From assembly GCF_000411975.1 (NCBI RefSeq), contig NZ_ASXG01000099.1, forward strand, positions 1 to 64,000: DNA of 64,000 nucleotides. The letters are read 5' to 3'. A program made the position numbers and the translations under genes. Source of the stretch: Amycolatopsis orientalis DSM 43388 (GTDB taxonomy: Bacteria; Actinomycetota; Actinomycetes; Mycobacteriales; Pseudonocardiaceae). Below the pieces are notes generated by a model, which saw nothing but the letters and a program-made list of their open reading frames with translations, had not been told where the DNA came from and did not search any database. Positions 50,677 through 58,688 of this stretch are shown here, piece by piece; positions within the stretch are counted from its first letter, which is position 1, and each line of letters begins with the position of its first letter.

Positions 50677-50725
50677 AAAAAGGTTGCCCTGCGGTGGTTT
50701 CCGGACAGTGAAGTAACCGCGAGGC
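50677..50725 (-). ncRNA. Second, shorter Y-RNA-like unit without the tRNA-like module
   Basis: On the minus strand GCCTCGCGGT (50725-50716) pairs with ACCGCAGGGC (50693-50684; one mismatch, one G-U) and is followed by TTTTT (50681-50677). Sequence before and inside the stem (CCGGTGCGAAGCC, GGTTACTTCACTGT) and after it (TTTTTCTCGGG) is shared with the longer RNA, so the two are tandem paralogues about 85 bases apart. It could be a minimal Y RNA or only a terminator. A D-arm-like fragment TAGCTTGGCAGAGCA lies upstream at 50739-50753. Confidence 0.5.
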
Positions 50726-50947
50726 TTCGCACCGGGAGTGCTCTGCCAAGCTAGCAGGCCGGCGTCTGCTGCCGCACCTGGTTTTGTCGCCTCCCGCCCG
50801 ACCCCGGAGAAAACCCGTTGCACTGCCTCGTTTTCGACGCACCGAAGCCGCGCACATCTTTCTGATTCTTGCCGACGTGAACAACCGTTTCGGGCCTGAT
50901 GACGCGCGGAAGGCGCAGAACCGGCGCGACGCGGTGTTGGACCGCCT

Positions 50948-51784
50948 TCACCCGCTGCCTGGCGTCAGCGAGCGCCAGAACTCGGCAGGATGTCGGGCCG
51001 GGGCGGTGCGGATGATCTCGATTTCGGTGCTGACACACTGCTGCCGCTCGGCGGCATCCCCGACGTAGCGCGGACCGGCGACCGCGAACAGTTCCAGTGC
51101 GCGCAGCAGCTTGCCGGCCGCGCGTGCCGCCTGCGGTCCGACGCCCATCTTGGCCAGCCGCTCGCCCAACAGCTCCAAGTCGGCCTCGCTGACCGTTCCC
51201 GGGCGCGAACCTGCGACCCAGCCCAGAAAGCGCTCGCTCAACCGTTCGCCGGCGGGTCGGCGGGCCATCGCCAGCACGGTGGACCCCGGCATGCGCGTGA
51301 CCCGGCAGAGCCGCCGGGAGGACAACCCGGCCGCCGCGGCGGCAGCCACCGCGGCGGTTACCGCGTCATAAAAACCGAGCATGGCGGCGGCCGCGGCCTG
51401 GTGCGTCTCGTCGACGACGGCCACGGCCTCCTCCATGTCCCGCCGCAGGCCGTTCATCGTTTCCACCAGAAACCGCCCGATCACCCGGTCCGCCTGCCAG
51501 CCGGGCGGTGTCCGCTTCGGCAGCCTCGCGTAAACCGCGTGGGCGACCGTGGGCGCCGAGAGCCGCAGATAGGCGCCAGTCAATTCGATGGCAGCCGGTT
51601 CGGACAATGCCGGGTCAGCCGCGCGCAGCGCCGTGAAGGCGAAACTCGCCCACTCCTTTCTGGTCTCCCAGCCATCGACGGCTCGACGCATCGCGTCCAG
51701 CGCCGCGCAATAGGCGTCGACCGCCGCGGCCGGGGTCACCGCAGCCGCCCTGATCGCCGCCGCCAGGTCCCCGCTCGCCGTCAT
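50948..51784 (-). CDS. Hypothetical protein upstream of the Y RNA/Ro60 locus
   Basis: From ATG 51784 (GGAGGG upstream) this 278-residue protein is alanine-rich and almost wholly helical. A segment AGLSSRRLCRVTRMPGSTVLAMARR near residues 150-175 could form a helix-turn-helix, but I do not recognise the family. There are no membrane segments. It lies on the same strand as and immediately upstream of the Y RNA units and the Ro60 gene, so it might belong to that locus as a regulator or partner; this rests on position only. An alternative longer frame extends upstream to 52114 but lacks support. Confidence 0.65.
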   Translation of the reverse strand: MTASGDLAAAIRAAAVTPAAAVDAYCAALDAMRRAVDGWETRKEWASFAFTALRAADPALSEPAAIELTGAYLRLSAPTVAHAVYARLPKRTPPGWQADRVIGRFLVETMNGLRRDMEEAVAVVDETHQAAAAAMLGFYDAVTAAVAAAAAAGLSSRRLCRVTRMPGSTVLAMARRPAGERLSERFLGWVAGSRPGTVSEADLELLGERLAKMGVGPQAARAAGKLLRALELFAVAGPRYVGDAAERQQCVSTEIEIIRTAPARHPAEFWRSLTPGSG

Positions 51785-52105
51785 CGCAGTGCGCCCTCCC
51801 GCGCTCGTCACCACCGGCTTTCGGCGTCCGAACCAGCCTGGTCCAGTTATACGCCGACTCGGCACCAGTTCGACCTCGTCGGCATCGAACCCTTCGCCGT
51901 CCGGGACGTCGTCCCCGCAGATTTGCGATAAGCCCAGTAAAAGCAGGCTCGATCGGCCCGGAAATACGCGATCGCACGCCGCGTATTCACCTTCAGGCTT
52001 GCTGTCAATTCCCATTTCGTGGCCGACGATGCCGAAATGCCCATCGAGGCCGCCAGTCCGGAGGTACGAAGGAAAGCTTTGTAGGTTACCTTCATACCTG
52101 CTACC
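51785..52105. other. Less GC-rich gap before the MarR gene
   Basis: No convincing gene in these 321 bases. Minus-strand frames give fragments such as GLAASMGISASSATKWELTA that look protein-like but have no clear start or continuation, so decayed coding DNA is possible. Near the MarR start the stretch GTAGGT-N12-ACCTGCTAC (about 52081-52104) has inverted symmetry and could be the MarR operator. Confidence 0.4.
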
Positions 52106-52534
52106 GTGAACCACGTGACCGACACTGCAGACCTGGCCCAGTCGCTGCGCGAGGTTCTCGGCAGAGCCCAGCGGGCGCTGCGCGAGCAGGGCGGCCGGAA
52201 GGGGTTGACCGCCAGTCAGACCGAGGCCTTGGGATATGTCTTGCGGGAGGGGCCGATGACGATCACCGTGCTGGCGAACCGGCTACGCGTCCGGTCCCAG
52301 TCCATGGGCGCGACGGTCTGCGTCCTGCGCGAGCGCGGCTTCGTGACGGTCACGCCGGACCCGAGCGACGGCCGCCAGAAAGTCGTCGCCGCCACGGACG
52401 AGGCCAGGGCCTTCGTCGCGGAAGCCCGCAGCAAGCGCGCCGATTGGCTGGCGAAACAGCTCGAGACGCTCACGCCCGCCGAGCGGCAAACCCTCACCGC
52501 GGCGCACAAGGTGCTCGATCGACTTTTCCCGTAA
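52106..52534 (+). CDS. MarR-family transcriptional regulator
   Basis: The 142-residue winged-helix protein has GLTASQTEALGYVLREGPMTITVLANRLRVRSQSMGATVCVLRERGFVTVTPDPSDGRQKVVAATDEARAF, the MarR DNA-binding core with the wing DPSDGRQK, and C-terminal dimerisation helices. The start is GTG 52106 or GTG 52115; neither has a Shine-Dalgarno, so a leaderless transcript is possible. An inverted repeat lies immediately upstream. It is followed after 8 bases by the isochorismatase-like gene and an MFS exporter, a standard MarR-controlled detoxification or efflux unit. Confidence 0.88.
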   Translation: MNHVTDTADLAQSLREVLGRAQRALREQGGRKGLTASQTEALGYVLREGPMTITVLANRLRVRSQSMGATVCVLRERGFVTVTPDPSDGRQKVVAATDEARAFVAEARSKRADWLAKQLETLTPAERQTLTAAHKVLDRLFP

Positions 52535-52542
52535 GGAGCCCG

Positions 52543-53109
52543 ATGCCCATTACCGCCCTCGACCCCAGAACGGCCCTGATCGTCATCGATCTGCAGGCCG
52601 GCAGCGTCGGCATGGACCTGGCGCCGCACGCCGCCTCCGACGTCGTCGCCCGCGCCGCCCGGCTGGCCGACGCCTTTCGCAGCCGTGGCCTGCCCGTTGT
52701 CCTGGTCAACGTCGCCGCGGCGCCCGGCGTGCGCAGCGACCGGAATCCCAGCGGAGCACCGTTCGAGCTGCCGGCGCAGGCGTTGCCGGTCGTCGCCGAA
52801 CTGGGCGCGCCCGACAAGCTGATCACCAAGCGCACCCCTGGCGCGTTCACCGCCACCGACCTCGAGCGCTATCTTCGCGAACAGGGCGTCACCCAGGTGG
52901 TCGTCACCGGTGTCGCGACCAGCGACGGTGTCGCCGCCACCGTGCAACAGGCCTTCGAACTCGGCTTCCACGTGACCACCCCGACCGACGCGATGGCCGA
53001 TCCCCTCGCGGACCGGCACGAGTTCGCGGTGACCCACCACTTCCCGCAGCGGGCCGAGACCGGCAGCACCGACGACGTCCTCGCACTGCTCGCCACCAAC
53101 TCCCGATGA
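52543..53109 (+). CDS. Isochorismatase-family hydrolase-like protein lacking the usual Cys
   Basis: The 188-residue protein starts at ATG 52543 with AAGGAG at ideal spacing. It has the cysteine-hydrolase-fold Asp (ALIVIDLQAGS, Asp16) and Lys (KLITKRTPGAF, Lys96), but the catalytic Cys position in VVTGVATSDGVAATVQQAFELG is Gly129. Non-hydrolytic or isochorismatase-type members (for example PhzD) also lack this Cys, so it may use water-mediated vinyl-ether or other chemistry. It overlaps the MFS gene by ATGA and follows MarR, so the three form one operon. Confidence 0.85.
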   Translation: MPITALDPRTALIVIDLQAGSVGMDLAPHAASDVVARAARLADAFRSRGLPVVLVNVAAAPGVRSDRNPSGAPFELPAQALPVVAELGAPDKLITKRTPGAFTATDLERYLREQGVTQVVVTGVATSDGVAATVQQAFELGFHVTTPTDAMADPLADRHEFAVTHHFPQRAETGSTDDVLALLATNSR

Positions 53110-54500
53110 CACCGGCGACGCCGTCCGAGACGGTTGCGCAGCGCCCTTTCTCGTGGCGGTTCACCACGCCGCTGTACCTCGCCTCGGTCCTCAATCCCGT
53201 CAACAGCTCGCTGATCGCCACCGCGCTGGTCCCGATCGCGCACGGCATCGGCGTCTCGATCGGACAGACCGCGGCCCTGGTGACAGCTCTGTACCTGGCC
53301 AGTGCGGTGGCGCAACCCACGGCGGGCAAGGCCGCGGAGGTCTTCGGCCCGCGCCGCGTCCTGGTCGCCGGCATCGTGGCCGTGGCGGCGGGCGGACTGG
53401 TCGGGGCGGTCGCGCACGACCTGCTGACCCTGGTGATCAGCCGTGTCCTGATCGGCCTCGGAACCTCGTGCGCCTACCCGACCGCGATGCTGCTGATCCG
53501 CGAACGAGCCAGCGAAGCCGGCCTGGAGCAGCCGCCCGGTCTCGTGCTCGGCGGGCTCCAGATCGCCGGCGTCGCGACCGCGTCGCTGGGTCTGCCGGCC
53601 GGAGGCCTGCTGGTCAGCGCCTTCGGGTGGCGAGCGGTCTTCCTCGTCAACCTTCCGGTCGCGCTCGTCACGCTCGTCGCGACCCTGGCTTGGATCCAGC
53701 CCGACGGACCACGGGAATGGCGCGGCCTGCGCGACGTCGCCGCCCGGCTGGACCTGATCGGCATCCTCGGCTTCGCCACCGCGATGCTCGCCCTGCTGGC
53801 CTTCCTGTTCGAACTCCCCACCGCGCATTGGTGGCTCCTGGCGCTCTCGATCGCGCTGTGGATCCTCGACGTGCTCTGGGAGCTGCGGGCGGCCAGTCCC
53901 TTCCTCGACGTGCGCCTGCTGGCCGCGCGCCCGGCACTGACCAACACCTACGTGCTGTTCGGGCTGGTCATGCTGTGCCAGTACGTCGTGCTCTACGGAG
54001 TCACCCAGTGGATCGAAGCGGTCCGCGGCTACAGCGAATCCGCTTCCGGCCTGTTGCTGCTGCCGATGACCCTGATCTCCGGGATCGTCATCGCGCTGGT
54101 CTCCCGCCGCAACATGGTGCGCGGCCCGGCCATCGCCGCCGCCGCGACGGCCCTGGCCGGCTCCGCCGGGGTGCTGCTGCTCGACTCCAGCGTGTGGATC
54201 GGCACCGTCGCCATCCTCACGTTCCTGTTCGGCGCTTCCACTGGCTTCGCCGTCGCCGGCTACCAAACCGCCCTCTACACCCACGCCCCGCCCGAACAGC
54301 TCGGCACCGCGGCCGGCCTGCTGCGGACCTTCGGCTACGTCGGCTCCATCGCCTCCTCCGCCATCACCGGCATGGTCTTCCACCACCAGGTCAGCGACAG
54401 CGGAATCCACCTCATCGCCTGGATCATGATCGGCATCAGCCTCGGCCTGACGGTCCTCACCCTGGCCGACCGAACCCTGCGCACCCGGTCCCATCCATAG
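53106..54500 (+). CDS. MFS drug-exporter-type transporter (DHA2-like)
   Basis: The 464-residue protein has about 13-14 hydrophobic helices and the DHA-type motifs: SVLNPVNSSLIATALVPIAHG in helix 1, GKAAEVFGPRRVLVAGIVAV between helices 2 and 3, LLIRERASEAG, and motif C-like GLQIAGVATASLGLPAGGLLVSAFGWRAVFLVNLPVAL. It would export a hydrophobic compound with proton antiport. The ATG overlaps the isochorismatase stop. Control by the upstream MarR regulator suggests inducible efflux of an aromatic or antibiotic. Substrate unknown. Confidence 0.88.
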   Translation: MTPATPSETVAQRPFSWRFTTPLYLASVLNPVNSSLIATALVPIAHGIGVSIGQTAALVTALYLASAVAQPTAGKAAEVFGPRRVLVAGIVAVAAGGLVGAVAHDLLTLVISRVLIGLGTSCAYPTAMLLIRERASEAGLEQPPGLVLGGLQIAGVATASLGLPAGGLLVSAFGWRAVFLVNLPVALVTLVATLAWIQPDGPREWRGLRDVAARLDLIGILGFATAMLALLAFLFELPTAHWWLLALSIALWILDVLWELRAASPFLDVRLLAARPALTNTYVLFGLVMLCQYVVLYGVTQWIEAVRGYSESASGLLLLPMTLISGIVIALVSRRNMVRGPAIAAAATALAGSAGVLLLDSSVWIGTVAILTFLFGASTGFAVAGYQTALYTHAPPEQLGTAAGLLRTFGYVGSIASSAITGMVFHHQVSDSGIHLIAWIMIGISLGLTVLTLADRTLRTRSHP

Positions 54501-54606
54501 CGGACTCCACTGAGCAGGCCCGGAAGCGTGCCGGAGATCATTCCAGTACATACGCGGCGACGGTCGTGAGTTCGTCGCGCGTCCTGTTCCGGTAACGCAG
54601 CGGCGC

Positions 54607-54873
54607 CTACTCCCCCACGACGGCCGGCTGCGCGCCGGGACCGGCGAGTTCGACGAGCGCGAGCTGGGTCTTGCCGCGGACGACGGCGATCTCGCCGGGA
54701 TTCTGCTTGAGGGCTTCGGCGACGCGGTATGCCTCGCCGGTTGCGGGTCCGCTCGGGATCGCGGCATGACGTTTCGGCCCGTCGCGTTTGAAGAGCCGGA
54801 ACAGGGCCCACACCGTGACGAACGGCCAGGTGACGGTGGAGGCCACATCCACCAGGAACTCACCGATCTCCAC
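54607..54873 (-). CDS. Small hypothetical protein, possible membrane-associated
   Basis: Taking GTG 54873 as start gives 88 residues: VEIGEFLVDVASTVTWPFVTVWALFRLFKRDG (a hydrophobic segment followed by basic residues) and then a soluble EAYRVAEALKQNPGEIAVVRGKTQLALVEL part. The frame continues upstream to 55017 but that part is Arg/Gly-rich and unlike coding protein. It lies downstream of the membrane-protein gene at 55017 on the same strand and may be the last gene of the secretion-substrate island. No family recognised. Confidence 0.45.
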   Translation of the reverse strand: MEIGEFLVDVASTVTWPFVTVWALFRLFKRDGPKRHAAIPSGPATGEAYRVAEALKQNPGEIAVVRGKTQLALVELAGPGAQPAVVGE

Positions 54874-55016
54874 CAGGCACCCGCGCGGACCGTCGTCGCG
54901 CGCGGCACCGCGTTCCCGTTTCCCGCGGCGGTCCCGTCGCGAGCCAACCGCGACCCGGCCCATCCCGGGGACCCTTGCCGCCTGGCTACGACCCGACGAA
55001 CTAACGGGCGCAACCA

Positions 55017-55646
55017 CTAGCTGCCGTCTCGGTGGAGTCCGCGGCCTCCTGGGAGCTTGAGAATCGTGCGCGCTTTCTCTGATGGGTTAGCGGTTCCCTG
55101 GGCCATCGAGTGGAGAATTCCGTTGTACACGAGATCCCACATTTTCTGATTCGCCTGCACGTCCTTCAGTTTGAGAGATCCGATATCGCGGCCCGCTGTG
55201 TCCTGAAGACGCAACATCATGTTGACGCCGCTGGCGTGTACGTCGACGGCGGTCAGGTTGTAGGTGTTGACCCACTTGTCCTTGTTCTGCACCCAGCATG
55301 CGCCAGCCGCCAACCAACTGCCCCGCATGATCAGCCAGATCAGCACTCCTGCGAGTGCGATGAACGGCCACCAATACGGTGTGGCAGCCCAGGAAAACCC
55401 CTGTGTCTCCACCGTAGGCACGACCGCGACGATAACGGCCGCAATAACGCCCGACTGCACCGCTCCGCGTCCACTGTCCTGCCGCCATTCCAATACCGGG
55501 CCTTCCGCGTCCGGCGTTGGCGGATGCTTACGCGGGGGCCGGTCCGTCGGCGTCGACTCGTTCGCCGCAAAATTTGTCGGTGCGCGCGGCGGACGCGGTT
55601 GTCCAGTCTCGAGGTCTGGCTGAGGGGGCAAGCCGGAAGCAGTCAT
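55017..55646 (-). CDS. Membrane protein of the WXG100 island
   Basis: The 209-residue protein has a proline-rich cytosolic N terminus of ~60 residues, two membrane helices (GVIAAVIVAVVPTVE and YWWPFIALAGVLIWLIMRGS) and a C-terminal soluble domain starting ACWVQNKDKWVNTYNLTAVDVHASG and continuing RLQDTAGRDIGSLKLKDVQANQ. It lies 18 bases downstream of the WXG-domain gene on the same strand. A membrane protein coded right after a putative secreted toxin is often its immunity partner, but no direct sign of that is visible. Family not recognised; base composition is less G/C-rich than the core genes. Confidence 0.65.
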   Translation of the reverse strand: MTASGLPPQPDLETGQPRPPRAPTNFAANESTPTDRPPRKHPPTPDAEGPVLEWRQDSGRGAVQSGVIAAVIVAVVPTVETQGFSWAATPYWWPFIALAGVLIWLIMRGSWLAAGACWVQNKDKWVNTYNLTAVDVHASGVNMMLRLQDTAGRDIGSLKLKDVQANQKMWDLVYNGILHSMAQGTANPSEKARTILKLPGGRGLHRDGS

Positions 55647-55664
55647 GGTCGGTCGTCTTTCCCG

Positions 55665-56918
55665 TCAGAAGATCGAGGAGAAGAAGTGGCCAACTGAGTG
55701 CGCAGCACTGGACACGCCATGACCGATGTCGGACGCCGTGTTCTCGGCCCAGTGTGAAACCTCCGGCCAGTGATTCACCACTTCCCCAACTCCATACGCC
55801 ACCCCCACGCCGACGCCGACTGCGGCCAGGGTCACTGGACCTCCCGCCAGACCGACTGCAGCGAATCCGGCGAGAGTACCTTCTGTGGCCAGGGATCCCG
55901 CGACGTAACCGCCAAGGTCCGCGCCCACGGCCTTTGCCACGTCGCCAGGGTTCTTTGCGTTCCGGCTGTCCCATGCCGTCTGGCCTAGCGCGATGACGCC
56001 ACCTACGACTGGAAGCTTTTCGGCGATTTCCGGCAGCTTGGAGCCAATGCTTGGGATGTCTTTCAGACTTGCCGAAAGGACGTCGCCAACTTTTATTCCG
56101 GAGAGCCCTTCGGCCCACTTCAAGTTTCCGTCGAGTGCGGCTTGCGCTTTTGTCGCTCCTGGTTCAAAAACTCCAGCGGCGCGGGCTGCCGCCGCCTCTT
56201 CGAAGGGATCCTCCGCGTTCGCGGCGATGCGCTTGAACAGTTCAACCTGCGCGTTGCGCGCAGATGCGATCTTTCCCCACTTGTCGGCTTGGCTGATCGC
56301 TGTGCCGACCATGCCGGTGACGGTGCCGGCGGCGATCCAGCAACGCTGATCGGCGGCGTCTCTGAGCATGGTGTCCCATGCATTCATTTTTTGTTCAAGC
56401 GTGTTGTGCGCGTTCTGTTCCAGCTTGCGCGCGTCCGATGCGGTCTCTTGCGCTTGCTTGAACGCCGCCTGCTTGCGCTGATAATCCTGTTGCGCCTGGA
56501 CGGCACCGGGGTTCGGCGCGGATGAATTGCCACCCGGCGCACTTGGTTGCGCCGGAGGTGACGGCGGGGCGACGGGATCGGCGATCGTATCGCCATTTAC
56601 TGTCAACCCAGCGCTCGCTGCGATATTGCGCGCCTGAGCCATCCGCGCCTTGACCGTAGTCAAGTCATCCGCAAACGCGTGGAGATTCCGCGCAGCGGTG
56701 CGGCTGCTGTCGGCGACATCGTCGGTCTTCTCACCGGCCGGTTGCATCCGTTCGCGGAACGCGTCTCCTGCCTGGCCCGTCCACAAGGTCTCGGATTCGC
56801 TGCGAGCCGTGTGAAACGCTGTTCCGCCCTGCGTTATCCCGTCTGCGAGGCTCATTAGTTGATCGGCCGCGCTACGGCACGAGTTCTCGTCACCAACGAC
56901 CTTCAAATCAATCGGCAT
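55665..56918 (-). CDS. Large WXG100-domain protein, probable type VII secretion substrate
   Basis: The 417-residue protein opens with a WXG100-like four-helix part: MPIDLKVVGDENSCRSAADQLMSLADGI then SETLWTGQAGDAFRERMQ, where the WTG turn stands for WxG. A proline/glycine linker (PVAPPSPPAQPSAPGGNSSA near residue 120), a Lys/Gln/Glu-rich coiled coil (QKRKQAAFKQAQETASDARKL region) and a glycine/valine-rich C terminus (GTLAGFAAVGLAGGPVTLAAVGVGVGVAYG) follow. The last part could insert in membranes. Such N-WXG plus variable C-terminal layouts are seen in polymorphic toxins exported by ESX systems. Its ATG overlaps the previous stop. Toxicity is inference. Confidence 0.72.
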   Translation of the reverse strand: MPIDLKVVGDENSCRSAADQLMSLADGITQGGTAFHTARSESETLWTGQAGDAFRERMQPAGEKTDDVADSSRTAARNLHAFADDLTTVKARMAQARNIAASAGLTVNGDTIADPVAPPSPPAQPSAPGGNSSAPNPGAVQAQQDYQRKQAAFKQAQETASDARKLEQNAHNTLEQKMNAWDTMLRDAADQRCWIAAGTVTGMVGTAISQADKWGKIASARNAQVELFKRIAANAEDPFEEAAAARAAGVFEPGATKAQAALDGNLKWAEGLSGIKVGDVLSASLKDIPSIGSKLPEIAEKLPVVGGVIALGQTAWDSRNAKNPGDVAKAVGADLGGYVAGSLATEGTLAGFAAVGLAGGPVTLAAVGVGVGVAYGVGEVVNHWPEVSHWAENTASDIGHGVSSAAHSVGHFFSSIF

Positions 56919-57202
56919 CAGAGCGCCCTCCGTGTGCCGTTCATGGACTCACGGGCGTTGTCGTCAGCAGACTGATATTCCTTCGCTCCCGCCTGGGCGC
57001 GATCGGCAGCGCCGGCGGCCGTTTGTACGACCTTTGACATCACGTCGCCGAGAGCCGCCAGGCAACTTCCAACTGCGGCCGTCGATGTGCCGGCGTCGGG
57101 TATCGTCGGCGCTTTTCCTGCCAGACCTTCCAATTGTTCTGCCCCCTGAGCGAGCGTCCCGGCCAAGCGGTTCAGGTCCTTGATATCGAAGCCACCGCTC
57201 AT
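56918..57202 (-). CDS. Small WXG100/ESX-associated helical protein
   Basis: The 94-residue protein (MSGGFDIKDLNRLAGTLAQG, then AALGDVMSKVVQTAAGAADR and AKEYQSADDNARESMNGTRR) has the length and helical pattern of PE-like/EspC or WXG100 partner proteins, with a YxxxD-like element in KEYQSADD, the general ESX export signal. It overlaps the SAV_915-type gene upstream (ATGA) and the large WXG-domain gene downstream (TGATG), so these three are translated together and this one probably pairs with the large protein for secretion. Confidence 0.72.
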   Translation of the reverse strand: MSGGFDIKDLNRLAGTLAQGAEQLEGLAGKAPTIPDAGTSTAAVGSCLAALGDVMSKVVQTAAGAADRAQAGAKEYQSADDNARESMNGTRRAL

Positions 57203-57525
57203 CGGACGTCACCTTCTGCTGCAGAACCCGCCACGCGCCACTCTTCAGGTACGTCGACGTCGACAGCGACCACGTCAAAGCCGACCAACTGCTGCAAACC
57301 GACCAACTGCTCACTTGGGACGGCGATCCAGCCCTGTTCCGGTCCGCAGCCTGCCACGAGCAAGTCTTTCGAGCTGTACGCAAGAAGAGCCGTACGACCG
57401 TCCTGCATGTGTCGCAGCTGAACTTGCGCTTGGACATCGCCCGGCATCACGGGGTTGGTCGGGACAAACACGGCTCGGGCAAGTTCTTGAACTCCGGACG
57501 ACTCCCCGCTCGACTCGTCTGTCAT
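57199..57525 (-). CDS. SAV_915-like/SseB-related protein
   Basis: The 108-residue protein has ELARAVFVPTNPVMPGDVQAQVQLRHMQDGRTALLAYSSKDLLVAGCGPEQGWIAVPSEQL, close to the SAV_915 family of actinobacteria (recalled consensus includes FVP, DGR.ALLAY and CG.xQPW). These small soluble proteins often occur next to WXG100/ESX-type genes and may serve as chaperones or adaptors. It is the first well-supported gene of the island and overlaps the WXG100-like gene by ATGA. ATG 57525 is used. The role is unknown. Confidence 0.72.
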   Translation of the reverse strand: MTDESSGESSGVQELARAVFVPTNPVMPGDVQAQVQLRHMQDGRTALLAYSSKDLLVAGCGPEQGWIAVPSEQLVGLQQLVGFDVVAVDVDVPEEWRVAGSAAEGDVR

Positions 57526-57544
57526 GTCGGTTCTCTCCCCGCAA

Positions 57545-57805
57545 TCACAACCACCCCTGCCGCGAGTGGCCCACTCCTACCCTCAGTTCTCGAATGGCTT
57601 CGTCAGGTGACACTAACAGAGACATACCGTTAGCGAGCGCGATTCCTGAGCGGTCCGAAGTCGCCTGGGGAGGTCGGCGCCCATATCGTTGCCAGGCTGC
57701 TTGAACCACATGGTTGCACCATGGGGCAAATTGATCGCGGGTGCCCAACTTGGTGATGACTTTCCATACGTCTTTAAACCGCTCCAGCAAGTCGCGGATG
57801 GACAT
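57545..57805 (-). CDS. Possible 86-residue gene at the head of the island
   Basis: ATG 57805 opens a frame MSIRDLLERFKDVWKVITKL followed by WCNHVVQAAWQRYG and SGIALANGMSLLVSPDEAIRELRVG, amphipathic and protein-like, ending 19 bases before the SAV_915-type gene. There is no good ribosome-binding site and I recognise no family. It could be a genuine first gene of the operon or a decayed remnant. Confidence 0.35.
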   Translation of the reverse strand: MSIRDLLERFKDVWKVITKLGTRDQFAPWCNHVVQAAWQRYGRRPPQATSDRSGIALANGMSLLVSPDEAIRELRVGVGHSRQGWL

Positions 57806-58418
57806 GCACCGCAAAGGCGACAGCCCGGCACCTCTGTTTCGCGCCGGGGCCGGACCCTCCTGGCAACTGCGACAATCGTGCCGCCGACAGGCGTGTTGAT
57901 AGCGTGTGAATTTATGCAGAGCTATCATATTGCGCGCAATCTTAATTGCGCGGTGTGCTTCCCCGCTTGCCGAGAGGATCTTCACGGATTCAGCCGGCAT
58001 CAACCCGCTGCGCGCCCGATCCCCGCTGATGGTCTTGTTGAGCAGGTCGGCAATGGTGTCCGCGGGGTTCAGCAGCGGGGATCAGGGTTCCGGGTTGACG
58101 CCGACCGAGCCTGTTAAGACGCAGCAAGGATCGCGGGAATGGCGGGCCCCGCAGCGCGACAACGGGGCTGCCCCGCTCACGCCGGGCCCGGTTCCAGCGC
58201 TCGATCAGCAACTCGAAGCCGCCAGGGCGTCGCCTGCACGCACCGAGCAACGAATCGACATATCGAGCGGGGCCGTCACACCAGGAGCGGCAGCGGCCTT
58301 CCCAGTGTCCGCTCCACGCCCCGAACTGCCACCCGGCTGCCGCAGCGTGCCACCGGCAGGCCGACCGCCTGGACGACCGTCAAAATCGACAGTGAATCGC
58401 CCCCGCTCCCGGGCAACG
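57806..58418. other. Non-genic, compositionally mixed stretch between the island and tRNA-Asn
   Basis: No convincing gene. The part near 57900-57960 is clearly more A/T-rich and includes a hairpin CGCGCAAT-CTTA-ATTGCGCG (57933-57952) overlapping the palindrome ATTGCGCGCAAT (57929-57940). I found no integrase, transposase or duplicated tRNA end, so there is no direct sign of an active mobile element. Confidence 0.45.
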
Positions 58419-58448
58419 AAAAAAGCCCAGGTCTAAGACCTGGGCTTT
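58419..58448 (-). terminator. Intrinsic terminator of tRNA-Asn
   Basis: A perfect 12-bp stem AAAGCCCAGGTC with its complement around a TAA loop (58422-58448) begins at the CCA end of the tRNA; on the minus strand TTTTTT (58424-58419) follows. Confidence 0.85.
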
Positions 58449-58523
58449 GGCTCCCCCGCTTGGACTCGAACCAAGAACCCTCCGGTTAACAGCCGAATGC
58501 TCTGCCAGTTGAGCTACAGGGGA
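58448..58523 (-). tRNA. tRNA-Asn (anticodon GUU)
   Basis: Minus-strand sequence starts TCCCCTGTAGCTCAACTGGC. The acceptor 5' strand TCCCCTG pairs with CGGGGGA, the D arm has GCTC/GAGC, the anticodon loop is CTGTTAA (GTT anticodon) and the T arm has TTGGTTCGAGTCCAAG. The 3' end GCCA is encoded (CCA at 58450-58448). The length of 76 bases is normal. It is adjacent to dnaG-region genes as in mycobacteria. Confidence 0.96.
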
Positions 58524-58688
58524 TCGTGCTCTGCCGGTCCGGATCACTCCGGGCTGACAGGAAGAACTTTAGCCCATGCCGTTCCGCCCTCGCACAGGGG
58601 GGTGGGTTTTCGGCGGCTCCGCACGGGAGGCGGTTGTGTTGGACAATGGACAGTCGGAAGTCCTGCTGAGGAAGAGGTGTGGCCGTCG

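Larger units (their letters stand above)
50470..50947. other. Non-coding interval carrying the Y RNA genes
   Basis: This 478-base gap between the Ro60 start and the stop of the gene at 50948 contains the two RNA units at 50526-50640 and 50677-50725 and, upstream of them, about 190 bases (50754-50947) that should include their promoter. I cannot identify a clear -35/-10 pair there and see no protein gene. Confidence 0.6.

Noticed and set aside
57906..58436. Plus-strand open frames between the WXG island and tRNA-Asn
   Set aside because: No ribosome sites, no protein-like sequence after the first residues, and the frame runs into the tRNA terminator.
57806..58523. Integrated element attached at tRNA-Asn
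   Set aside because: I found no integrase gene and no direct repeat of the tRNA 3' end; lower GC alone is not enough to call an attachment site.
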